Below are positions 1-12,900 of a stretch of 64,000 nucleotides of DNA, piece by piece (position 1 is the stretch's first letter; every line of letters starts with the position of its first letter). The notes under the pieces are model-generated. The model made no database searches. It was not told the DNA's origin and saw nothing but the letters and a program-made list of their open reading frames with translations. Source of the stretch: Progne subis subis (lineage: Eukaryota > Chordata > Aves > Passeriformes > Hirundinidae); NCBI GenBank assembly GCA_022316685.1, contig JAKJHU010000039.1, forward strand, positions 4,874,532-4,938,531, read 5' to 3'. Position numbers and translations under genes: made by a program.

Positions 1-3000
1 CCTGCTCGACTCCATCTTTCAATAATGCTCCATATCTTCAGCACTGACTTCAGACTGTTAAGTTATTAATGTTTACTGCTATATATGACTACAAGGATCA
101 ATTGTTCATATGTGCTTAGATGAAAAAAGTTCCCCAGTGATAGAAATGACTGATGCTTTTATTTTATTTATTTCTTGGCTTACAACTTTTACATGCTGTG
201 GTTTTTTTTGTTTGTTTTTATTGCACCCCAAATGAAACAGAACATGAATTTTGTTGATAGGGTTTTTTTCATTTTTAAGTAATTCTTTTCCCACCTCTTT
301 TTTTCCAAAATGAGGGGAAAATCCCAAACCAATTGAAGTTACTTTATAAATATTTTGATTTTATATCTTGCATAAAATAGGAAGATAACCCAGCTCCCTG
401 CAAAGGCCCATATTTAATTCTGGAACAAAGCTGCCTGCACTTCCCTTCCTTTCTATTTCAACAGAACACATATTGACCTGTCAAATACAAAGATGTTACA
501 AGGAATTTAGTCATACAGCATTGAACACTGGCTGTGTAAAAGCAGCAAGTGATAGCACTAAAATCTAATAAATGGGATAGTACACATTTTATCTTACCTA
601 AGGTTAGTTAAATGGACAGGGATCTATCTTCTGAAAAAATGAGCATATTAAACTTACCTTACCACTCCACTGCTACTTACTTCATGGTGACTTTTACTAA
701 AAGTAGCCTAAGATATTTTAAGACAGATATAGTACCATAAAACATCTTCTAAACAGCAACATTTTTTCAGTAGTGCTGTGACAGGCGCTGCTCCAAAGTC
801 ATGATTTTAGCTGGCAAACGTTATAGAACACTGGACAGCATGCTACCACATTTTCCATTAGTTTTAGCAGATAACAGTACATAAGGCATAGCAAATCAAC
901 CAGCATGGAAATTTTTAAATTAAAAAGAAATATTTCAAAATATACTATCAGTGTATATCAGCTGGTATATTTATGTGGCATTCACAAGCAGTAACTACTC
1001 CAACGTTTTCAGTCAGAACTAAACAAAGTAAACGCTAACCTTTGCTGGGTTTGACTTGTGTTCATAAAGTAACACAAATAATAAAATAACAAACATAATA
1101 ATATTAATTATTATATTATTATAATAAATTCTCAGAGCTGGATCCTTCTAGAGTTCCTGCTTTAGGTTTTTACATTGTTCTAAGTAAAAAATGGATCTCC
1201 AGCTAGTTTGTATTCACAATGAAAAGAACAGTATTTGTCAAAGTAAATTGGCAGGACTGACCCAGCTTCTCCAGAGAACTTCTCCACTGCTAAAAGTGCG
1301 GGTCAACAAAATCACCCAGCCAACCAACAGGCTGGGTAAGCAAGACACCTTAGGGAGAAATGGGAATGGGAAAAAGAACATGAACTTCTGCCCTAAGCAT
1401 ACCTTCAGCATATTACTGCCACAAGGGATCTGTCTGTAGGTATACAAACACCTCCTTAGGTGACAATATTTTAAAAAAATTAGCATCCAGAGCTGTGTTA
1501 TTTGCCCTGCTAAGTTTCCCTGTGCTGTGCATAGACAATGAATGAAAGCCTCATGATTTTAAACAGCAGTAACCAAGGATTCCTCCTCCCCCATTTCTAA
1601 ACACATTCTGATAATTTAACCTCTAGGGCCAGCAGGGCTGAAAGAATTTTGGTTACAGTTAAATAATGACAATAGAACTGCTCCAGCTGCTAATTTAAAG
1701 AAAGTGTTTAAGCATTTGATAAAGGCTGGCAGGCTGTTCAATACTGCACTCTTGTAAAGTTCTCTGATTGGAATAAGTCCAGAGCAGATGGAAAGAGTGA
1801 CCTGTGCTCTAAAACTTGATGAGTGCGGCACAAGTAGCCAATGTTCTTTATAAAAACTCCAAACCTCTATGTGCTTCACATCTGAGACAGGGAACTCGAC
1901 CTTTTGAACAACCACCATAAGGAAGGAAGAAATTATCAAGGGTGATAGAAAAGAAAGTTGGTGCTCTCCACAGGGAAATCTCCTCTACCAGTTCTGAGAC
2001 TGTGAATGGCATCAGGCCTCTCTATAAAGCATCAGAAAGAACACCCGCGTGGATGACGGCTAGTACAATTGCTGTTCTCTAAATGATAGCAATAAAATGT
2101 AATAGCTGGCTTCAAACTATCAGTCAAGGGACTTACAGACTCTCCTGGGAACAAGTACTACTTTGGCATTACCAGTATATCCAGTGCCTTCTGCAATGAC
2201 ATGCTTTTGAAGAAGGTACCATGCATGCTCTGTGAGAAATGGAGTTTCTTCTCTTTTCCCATACTTCTGCTTAGAACTAAGTCAGTTTTCAAGAACATAA
2301 GTGAAGCAGACGGAAGGATTTGAAGGGAAAACAAGTGAAGGTGTTCTGAGGGATTCATGTGTGTCAAGAACTGCCATCCATGTGTCTGTGGATTCCACTG
2401 CAGAAAAAGCAGCAATATGCCAGAAACCCAAAAGTCATTGACCAGGTTTGTTGACCAGAATAATCAAATTTCTGCACTACTTGAGTGCTTTAAGATCAAA
2501 GATATTGAGTTTATGCTAACTATTTATATAGAGGATCATGTGATGCTTGGAGCCATACAAAACTTTCTTTACTCTTGGAACACACAAGATTACAAGACTG
2601 GCAGAAGAAACTGGAGAGTCGAGTAAGGGCCACAGTAATGATGCCTCCTACAGGAATTGGAAGGACATCTATAATTTTCTCAGAGATTATTGTTTAAGGC
2701 AAGATTTCAGATGTATATGCACAAAAATGGGCTCCGCAAAGATATTTAACAAACCATACACCATACGCCATTCTTGTGGGAATCATACTTGTGACAAACA
2801 GCGAGGCTGTGACAATCTCTAGTAACTCGTAAATTCTACAGCGTAATGGTGGACAAACTATGTGCAGATTATTGAAATGAATTTTGATAATATTCTCTGG
2901 CCTTAACTATAAAAATACCCAAAAGAAGATGACTGGTTTTCTGCCCTAAAGAGGAGTGCTCTTAGTAGCATCAATTATTTAAAACAAAATTGCCTGTTAT

Positions 3001-3823
3001 TTAGTTAAATAACAACTGCACCTAATCAGTCTTCTGCCATGAAAAGCTTTTGCTTTGTATTTATTCTGGCAGAAAAGTATGAGAAATTTCTCAGCCACTC
3101 TAGTCTTTATGGGACTACCCTTTGGGGGACTAACAAAGATTATCACCAAGATCATCACAATTCAGATGGACAAGGATTGTACGGAAAAGCAAACTGTAGC
3201 TTCAAAGCTGCATATATCCCAAAGGCAGAAAGAAACCACTCTTGATAATTTTCTCATGACTTAGTTCTGTTTAACATAAGATTGCCTATTTCTGTTGTGT
3301 TACAATGGCATACATAAAAATCTATGAACTATTAATTGTACCCTTATTACCTTACAAACTGCTCCTACACTAAAGATATAGAAAAAACTCATATATTTTT
3401 ACTGTGTTACCCATATAATTAGTAGAAATTTTGCTGAAGGAAATGTCTAGTGGGCTTAAAGGCTTGATTGATTTCCTATATGTTGTAACTTTTGACTGAC
3501 ATTCTGGTACTCTGTGTCAAAAGATCCCTACAAAATGTCACATTCATCTTATTTCTCCCTCAATAAGTCAATACTGAAAATTTTGATTATATTTTTTAAT
3601 TTTTGTGATTAAAATTATTCACCTTCTATCAGTCTCCAGAGAAAAATATGGTTTTACAGAATAGCTAACAAATTAACCAATACCAGAGTAAGACTAGCCC
3701 TAGTCTATTTTATTGCACAGATAATAATGTCCTAATTTTTCCTCTAACCACTGTTGAATAGTTTATGACTGTCACAGACTGACACAATAGAATTTTTACA
3801 TGGTGAAGGAAATGTACACTTAC
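1..3823 (-). other. MIPOL1: MIPOL1 intron 6 (partial)
   Basis: AT-rich intronic sequence after the exon 6 donor at 3823-3818. I see no further MIPOL1 exon, no recognisable transposon and only short chance ORFs. An AT-only stretch with inverted symmetry (ATTAATTATTATATTATTATAAT) lies near 1080-1130. Confidence 0.7.
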
Positions 3824-3953
3824 TCTTTGAGAGACTCTTCTAAACGCTGGACTCGCAGAAATGCTTCATCTCTCTCTTCATTGGCTAACCTAAGCCTTGC
3901 CATGACAGCCTCATCACGTTCACGTTGAGCAGAATAAACTTCTTCCACCAGAG
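3824..3953 (-). CDS. MIPOL1: MIPOL1 exon 6 (coiled coil, most conserved block)
   Basis: A 130-nt exon with acceptor GAACACTTTTACAG|CTC and a near-perfect donor AAAGA|GTAAGT. It encodes residues 172-214 plus two bases of codon 215. The peptide begins ALVEEVYSAQRERDEAV and continues with a second ERDEA repeat, and is close to the mammalian sequence. The glutamate/arginine-rich heptads indicate a parallel coiled coil. The next exon has to supply the third base of a split codon; no matching exon was found between here and the left edge. Confidence 0.93.
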
Positions 3954-6900
3954 CTGTAAAAGTGTTCAACAAACACGTTTGACGGGGAAAAGCACTATTA
4001 GATGCACTTATGTTGGCCTTTGCCACCACCTCCTAAAATCAACACTTCCAATGACCTTGTATTATTCTGCATAAGGTCTGTATTACTTCTTAGATACAAC
4101 ACTAAATTGCTGTTAATTGTTACAGTCAACACTTCAAGGTATTAAATAAAGCTATGTGTTTTCAAATTCACCCCTATAAAATCTAACAGGGAACAAAAGT
4201 GATTTGCTGGGCATTCTGAATACTTGCTTAATGGAAAAGTAATTCTTAAAGCTCAGAATCATGTAAGACACTAGCAAGTTTCTTCTAGGACACAGAGTTA
4301 AAAGTAATCATACATTAAAACTACTAGCATCAGACTGCGTCCTATCAGGGTGGCACAGTGATATTAAAAATTCTAATATTTTTATAGTCTGTCTCTGGTA
4401 TCACAAGAGTGGCACAGCTGGCATCTCCTTCTCTGCCAAGCCTCTACTTTATTGTGTAATATACTGTTATATTATCTGTTACAGCATACATGGACCTTGG
4501 AGCATTAGGTACCAATAAACCAAGATTTACTGTCTATCCTTGGGAGCAAACTAACACCTTCAGCTCATTCCTCATCCTGAGCTTACATTTTCTCTCTGCC
4601 TCTCCCCTGTCAATATGTCTGACACCATCTCTGGCACACTGCCAGAATCCTTACCTCGACCCTGCCTCCACTAAAATCTTTATTCATACTTTCATCATTT
4701 CCCTCTGCAATACTGCAAATCTCTCCTCACAGTCATCATAAAACCACGTATTCAAAATATCTAGGGACTTTCAGGATGCTGTAAGGCTGCTGCTACTCCA
4801 AGACAGAGGACTATATCCTCTCTCACTGGAACCTCAAAAAACCCATTTGAGATCTGTAGGTTCCTGAATTCTCCATCCCCCTTTGTCCCTTTTGTCAAAT
4901 TGGGATATAGCCATAGTCTCCTAACATCATACAGTAGTATTGCTCAAATTTTGGTATTTATGTCTCAAGAACTTTCTCTATTAAGCCATTGCTACTGGGC
5001 TTCCTTACTCCCTTCAGAACTATCTGCTCCTCTTTCAACTACTGTTTAAGCTGTTTATCAAAGAAAAGGCTTCTACCCTCTTTACTTCCTCCCTTTTACT
5101 AAAAGCCTACAGCTTTTGTTCCTCCATTCTTACCTAAATTGATATTAACTTTTTTGCCTTTGTTTTTTTACTCTGACTTCACCTCTGTACATTATTGCAC
5201 AAAAAACTTCATGGTGGAACATATAATGAAACATTATATTGTCCTTTACAGAGTGAAACAACAGAAACACAACAGCACATTTTTGTAGCAGCTACATTGC
5301 TGGCACAAAATACATTTTACCAGTGGCAAGAAAAAAGGAATCTGCTTGTCCTAATCTGGGGAGAAAACAATCACTGAGGAGTAAGGAAGCATTTTTTTGC
5401 AGGCCTAGCAAAAGGTTGCAGGCTAACAGCAGATTACAGAAAATCAGACCAGGAAAAGCTAATGTTACTTCTGAAAGTGCAGTCCCTCCCCTCACAAAAA
5501 GTCTGCAGAGGAGCTACAAGCTTAGTCCTCAGGTCAGAGCTGTAACAAGTTGTGTCCCAACAACACCACCAAAAGAAATTCAGCTTTGGAAGCTCAGAAT
5601 TTGAAATATATGCAAAAGTAACAAACACTGATTAAATTATCTTTAAACCAAAAGAATGATGTCTTTTTTTCCTTGAAGATCTATTTCCCCTGTTTGCAAC
5701 TAGAAAGCTTTGCTTGATGTGGAATGGCAAAACTAAGACAGGAGTAAGACAGCTCTAACACTGCACTTGCACTGGCTGGTATCCAGCAACAAGTTTGCAG
5801 CACTTGCGGAGAATGCATCTGGTACCTGCAAAGGTAAGTGAGTCAGCAAGGACAAGAAAAAACCCTTTGAGGTAACCTAGGCTGTGCACTTCAGCTCATC
5901 AGGCATCCACTTCTATTGCTGAGGTATGTGATGTCAGGGAAACTAGTGCCAGAGCAATGACAGCCTAGGTAAACTACAGTGCAACTGCTATGTCCTGACT
6001 GGATCTGGAATACGCAAGCAGTTTGATTCTGTATGGTAATTATTACCTATCGGTATCTTAATATATTTTTTGCTATAATTTTTCGAGTAAATTATCTCAG
6101 TCTATTTAGCATCACAACAGAGACACTTCACAGAGAACCCTTTCTGTAAAGCTGCAACTGGAAACACTATGCAATTTTCACACTGAAAACAACCGCTGCC
6201 ATGAATACAAAGTTGTCTAAAGTAACTGAAGATTTGGCACTTATTACTATTCTGAGGTTAATTATTTTCCAGTAAAGTTAACTTCTTTCTGCCTTCTTCA
6301 AGTGCACCCCCCTTCTGTCAGACCTTAGAATATCCTCATCTCAGCATGAAACCCCACAATTTGTTGACTCCTGTGATGGATCTTGAACGTACATGTAGAC
6401 GTAGAGTGAATGTTTTTGGACTGAGTTCCTCTCTGCATAAATATAGCCAGTGGTAATAATGACTATACAGGCTTTTAAGAAACAGATTATTGCTTATTTG
6501 TCATTAAACAAAAGTAATATGCATATAGCAGTATGAAAATGTTCAGAAAAAGGTATTTTTCAAGTTATTTAAGCATCCTGCTTATCTGAAATCTTACCAC
6601 CCCTGATAGCAGCTCATATGCCAATTGCCTTTGAAAAGTGGACCCTTCCCCCACCCAAAAATCTATTACAAAACACTGTCTTTTAACTATCAGCTCTTTC
6701 TTGTTGTTTTCTTAGCCTTCCAGTAAATTAAAGTATTGGTGCAAACATTCCACTGACCAGATGCACCAATTGCATTAAAAAAATATATTTATAGGCATTA
6801 TGTATCAATTACAAGTGTCTGGCTTTTTGTTCTGTTTCTTAAAAGTAATACTGCAAGTCAATTGTTTAATACTAAAACAGACTAGGGAAAACATAGAAAA

Positions 6901-9900
6901 TCATGTAAGATGCTTGCATAGTAATCTAATTTAAGAACAAAAATATTTAGATACATGACATTTTAATACAACATAGCAATACTGACACTTTCAAAAGAAA
7001 TTACTTATTTTAAAAAACACCTAAAGACCTCATCTAATTCATTTTAATGGTCTACAGAAGACTAAATCACTTTATTTCTTCACCAGCCCAAGCTGGTGAA
7101 ATGCGGGTCAACAAAATTCAGGTTTGATGTTTTTGTTACCCAATGGCTATACATTTTTGACTCTTATTTAATATTTTATGAATTCCTTTTTTCCTGCTCT
7201 AGGGAATATTATGACAGTCACATGATTGCAGGTAGTCTGAACATTCCCCATTCACTCTGAGCTATGGATGAGTCACGGATAGAAGTTCAAGACCATAAGG
7301 ACCACAGCATGCTTGAAATAAGTGAAATGTGTACACATTTAGGTCTCAATGCACCAGCAGAGCAAAACATTTTGCACCTTATCTAGGAAAAGTGATGTAT
7401 AAGCTGTCCAGTTATAGTCTATGAAAGAGTGACAAGAAATTCCTTCATATTAAAAAGAGTAAAAATTATCCAGATTATGATCCCTACGCTTCTTAAAAAT
7501 GTGAGGTGAAAACTGAGAGTAACACCAAGTCATGCTTCTAAATTCCATTCAAGATATGACATATCCAGCAAAATACTAACTCAATACTGCCACATTGACT
7601 TGGTGCCCGATCCTACTTTTTCATCAGCTGCTCTGGTCGACATTACAAGGTTTTCTTTGGAGACCTTCTAGTGGCATACCAACCACCCCTATCCCTTTTG
7701 TCTTGAGGCCTGACCACGAGAAAACAAAAATTCGTACAGAATTCATATTTCAAGAAAGAAAATGACACAGAGAAATGAATATGAGCAGCCTAGTATTAAG
7801 CTAAAATGAAGTGTGTCATTTACTAATTCATATACATATAATGGCATTCAAGAGTTAAAATATTTAAGTCCCAGAGAATTGAATTAAGAAAAAAGGATGA
7901 TTTTCTCATGCTTGCAAATATTGTAGTAAATAAAAGTACAGAACTACTATTTAGTTGCATAAATTTAGTTTTGGAAGAATTTAATAACATCTATCCCCTT
8001 GTAACTAAAACCCCTGCATACTCTAAAAGAGCTCTTTATTTTAAAAGAATCATTATGCTAAACTCATCAATTCTAAAACATTTTTAGTTTTTAGTAAAGA
8101 AAACAATTGTAAACAGAGAGCTTTTGTAAGGTAGATAGCTATTACAAAGTTCACTTAGAAAATCAATATAGCATTTTAGCTGGAATTTGCTCATTAAACA
8201 CCCACAGCTCTAATGCAAATTATGATGGAATGAATAAAGCAAATACATATGCTTCTTTCTTTTTATTAAATGTAAAATCTACTGTTAATTGCATCTGGTA
8301 TGTCATATAAACTTTTCTCCTTAACTATTAAATGGAAGCTTTTACAAAAGTCATTAGAGATTCTCTTTCTTTGACTTGTATAAATTTCAATATTTGTTCA
8401 GTAAAGGTTCAGAGCAGTTAAATTACATTAACAAATATTATTAGCTACTATGTAAGCCAACTAAGTAAAATACTTATATTGCAGGTAAAACAAATCAATG
8501 GATGTTTACAATAATATTTGGATATGTCCATTTTTAAACAAGCTTATCAAATATCATGTAATTCTTAGTCAAATGAGAGAGACTCAAAGTAGATTTTTTT
8601 ATCCCAAATACTCAAATTTGTTTAGTAAGCTAATTGTTTTCTAATATGGGCAAAAGTAAATATGAAGAAGATGAACCATACCAAGTATGAGTTTACTGAG
8701 TCAAAGTAGTGTACATATTTTCTTAGTTGAACCTGATTCTTTCGGCAAACTTATCTCCTATACTTTTTAAACCGCCTTTAAAACAGCACTACTGAGAAGG
8801 TGTGCTGGAAATCGTTCTAGTTTAAACACTATTTCATGATTTTCCAAACATGGAACTTCGAGGGAAGCAAGGAAAGCACAACTCCCTGGATAAAAGTCTG
8901 TTTGCTTATTCCTAGAGGTCATCTGTGTAAATAAAATAAACTGAGTAAGACAGGCAAAAGAGGAAAATGTTGGGACTAAAAACATTTATGGCAGCAGAAA
9001 TCACTTCACATTACTCATTAAAAAAAGTCAAACTGGAATACAGGCTAGGTCTTATAAAGAAAATATGAGATCACTATCCACACCACTATGGTATTTCAGA
9101 AGATACAGTAAATACTATCACACGAAAATAACTGGTTTTCAATGTAAGTCAGTTTTACAGATTTATTCAATTTTATTTAACCATATGGATATATGCTTGT
9201 TCCCCTTACCGAAATACAAACATGTATGTATTTGTCATCCACAAATTAGTAAAAACACTTTTAGATTTCCTTCTACTAAATTTAATGACTGTGCTCACAG
9301 CTCCTAAATAAGTCAATCTTATCATAGCCAAAATAAGAAAAAAAACCCCTGCATTGCTATGAAAGCCCTTTTAATGTGTTATTAATTGGTCTCTGTTTAT
9401 ACACGTCACAAAATGCAGATAATCCCTAGAAATGTTCAATTTCTAAAGCCCTTACAGAGTTCTCATTCAGGTTAATGGCAAACTATCAGGAGCTCCAGGG
9501 CTCACTGTCAACTTAAAAATAGTGCTGACATGTTCTATTACAAAACAGACAACTTAAGTTCCTAGCTCTTTTTTGAAAGCTACCATTCATTTACTTTCAG
9601 TTATGATGTATAACTGAAAAATAAAAGCTAAATAGTGATAAGAAGATCACAGGAAAACTACTTAAGAGTTTTCACCAGTCTGTACCAGGAGTTATAGACT
9701 AAAAGTAATTTACACCTAAATGTGACTTTATAGATAAAGCAATCTGAACAAACACTGATAGAACACACTGACTTCTTTATTGCTTTGTGTTTGTTGTATG
9801 TATTTAGTGCATAGCATTCATCTGCTCCTGCATTTCCAATGCCATAAAAAGAATGTTCTTAATAAAAGGCTAAAGTTGCTTTGTGGAAGCTCTGCATAGG

Positions 9901-12900
9901 GTTTTCTTTGTGCACTCAGATCGCAATTCAATTAAAAAAAAAAAATAAAGTGGAAAAGAATAGGAGAGAGTATTATACACAGACCCCAAGGCAGTTCTTG
10001 TGAAAGCCAATCCCTGTACAATACTTAAGCCTCTGCCTCCAATACACTAAACATAGCTGACTTCAAAATTCAAACCATAACGCTGTTAAACTTTTTCCTT
10101 CAGTGAAAAACTGCTGATGCCTGAATATTTACTTTCAGGGGGAAAATACAAACATTGCATTAAAGTTTGCAAGTTATAATTTGTCACGTTAAAGGAAAGT
10201 TTTGTAATGCCTCAAGAAGTAGATCATTTGCAGACCTTTTAACTCCTGAATAAAACCCAATTCTTTAAGCTCATCTAGCACTTGTGTGGAAGAATGAAGG
10301 GCCAGAGTCGTCATAAAAAATGCAGAAGAAACTGGCTCACTTTTCATATACAAGCTCCACTGATAAATAGCTTAGTAATTGACATTTTGATCTATGCCAA
10401 GTCATCGACCATTGTTCTTCAAAGAGCTGTATGCAACTTTTTGACAAACAACAAATTGAAAATCAACAATTCTGACAATCTGAAGGTAAAATCACATTGT
10501 TTCAAATTAAGCTGTTAAAAATTAATCCAAGAATTTCTCAGTCATGCTGCCCCTACCTTGGGGTTTTTTCTGTTCTCTAGATGGATTGTCTACCTTCCCA
10601 TACAGAGGATTCAAATCCTGCAGCTATTTTCAAAATTGTGTTATTTATCAGGAAATAATTTGAAAGGATATTCAGGAAATAGTATTACATAATGAAGCAT
10701 TTAATAGGCCAAACACCCTAAGAGCTATAAAGACTAAATATATAAATAAAACAGGTTTAGGGAGGTATATGAATTACCTTCTTAAACTGTAAAATATCAC
10801 TCATATTTAGGTTTATAAACATGAGAGTTGGGAACTACTGAGTTCTTTTGGCTAAAGCCCAATATTGGCCTTATTTCAGTTTAATTGGAAGAGGATCTTG
10901 AATTCATCTTCTCCATGAGATATCAGGAACCTGGATTTCTGTTTGTACCAAAGGTTAATAAGAAATGTGTCTGCAAAAGTCAAACAGCATTAAATACCAA
11001 AAACTGATTATTATTCTGCAGGAGTTGTTCTGTCATTCATAATCTCTCCATGCTCCAACCTTCCACAGCTAATCTTTAATGGATGACATGCAGGAAAGAA
11101 AAATAACATCTAAAAAAGGACTCTAAAGTGAGCTTTGAAGAAATGGAAAATACTTTTCTTCTGTGCTGAAAGTTATTGCCACCCAAAGTTTATTACTGGC
11201 AAGATTACTTATTTCCTCTTACTTTATGGATATTAAATCAAATTAACTCTAAACTAACAGCCACTTGGATATTTGTTTTTACTTTGCTATTAAATCTATT
11301 GCATATGCATATTCAGTAATTATTTTTCAAGTTAATTTAGAAAACTTCAAATAATGTTCATGAATATTTCCACACCATATTCAAGAATTCCAAAATAGCA
11401 CAAATGTACATTCACAACATTTTCATAAAAACAGACTTGAAATAAGGATTTCATTGTAGGTATATTGCCATAGTTTCCAAGAGACTGAAAGACGTATAAT
11501 ATATACCACCATGTTAGAAGTACTGCTTTCCTCTTTTTCCACACTGTATTTCCTATCATTACCTTGGTCTTTCAGAAAGCATCTACTGAACGCTAATATA
11601 GTTTTCAGGCATTAAAAATAGTGTGAAGCCCCTAACAGGGCTGGACTCAACCCTGCTGAGCTGACATTGATTTAAGAAAGTAATAAATTTTGGTAACATT
11701 ATTATTAGATACAGGCACAAAAAACCCCCCCCCCCAACTCACGGAACAGCTGTATTTTCCGTCAGAATTATTCTTAGCCTAAATATATATTCTGATAGCA
11801 ACAAAAAATATTCCAAGAGCTCCTGATTCTGATGCCAACAGTATATCTTGCTGCAGTAATGGCACTGTGAGAATAAGACTTTGATATTTTTTCCAGTCTA
11901 GAGAAGTTACCACTATGTTCTGTAACTCTCCCTTACATTCAACTAACTCCTTCCTCTTAAAGTTCCTATATACCCCCTTTAATTCCTCCATTAGGAAAAG
12001 ACGAAGTCACTTACTACATTCATCCAAAGTGAGATGTGTTCTCTCAGCTAGTTGTTTTGAAGACTTACTGCTTTGCAATGCCTCCATCTTGATTTTCCAG
12101 TCTGCCCATGGAATATGTTTGCTCCTTACCCTTTCCACTCCCACAGGCAGCACCCACTCCCTTTTCTGTTAAACAGATGGAAGTTCTGCACACCTAAATG
12201 TCAAGATTTGGCTAATCTTCATACCTGTTGCATACGTGGTATTCCCTTTTTTGCTTACACTATCCTGGTGTCTGTTCTTTTATGATGCGCTCTTCCCGGA
12301 GTTTTCCTCATGCTCCCTTCACCTCTGTTCTTCATGACAGGGAGGGAAAATAACAGTACCTTCTGACATTGTGTCAGAATGACACAAAATCCAACAGAAG
12401 AATAATGAACAAACTGCAGGAATCTCTCATAACTATGACCACCAGAAACAAAAGTCTCTAATGCTTAAATGTCTGAAACCAAAACTTTAAATTCCCTAAT
12501 TTTCTTTAGTCATAGCTAGCTGACATAGACAGGGACCCAAGGAAGTTCTAAAATTCATTTTTAAGGCTAGCAAAATTTAAAAATAAAAACGTTCTGAAAA
12601 TAAGTTATTTACTGCACACAGTATTATACTTTTCTTCCATCATATATATCTTCTGCCTTAATTCTACTTTTTCTTCTTTTCTCATGAAGCATTTCACAAA
12701 TTTACCCTCTTTTCTACACTTTTGCCTTTAAATAATGTAAAAATCATAAACTGAAAATCTTTGGATTATTTGTTTCTGCAGACTATTGTAGCTTCATTTC
12801 AAAATGCCCTCTCTCTTCACTTTTCAATTCTTTCCATGGGACTTATTTAGGTAAAACCTATCAATTAGAGGGTTACCTTTTAAAATGGAATTATAATATT

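Noticed and set aside
3820..4029. 69-codon frame starting with a methionine at 4029
   Set aside because: Only 3824-3953 is exon; the methionine and next 24 codons are intron read-through upstream of the acceptor.
4490..4741. 83-codon plus-strand frame in a pyrimidine-rich stretch, considered as an L2/CR1 reverse-transcriptase remnant
   Set aside because: Only a vague resemblance to the SRLDYCN-type motif; too weak to call.
5820..5845. Consensus plus-strand donor TGCAAAG|GTAAGTGAGT
   Set aside because: No coding frame, paired acceptor or other exon evidence; isolated donors are common by chance.
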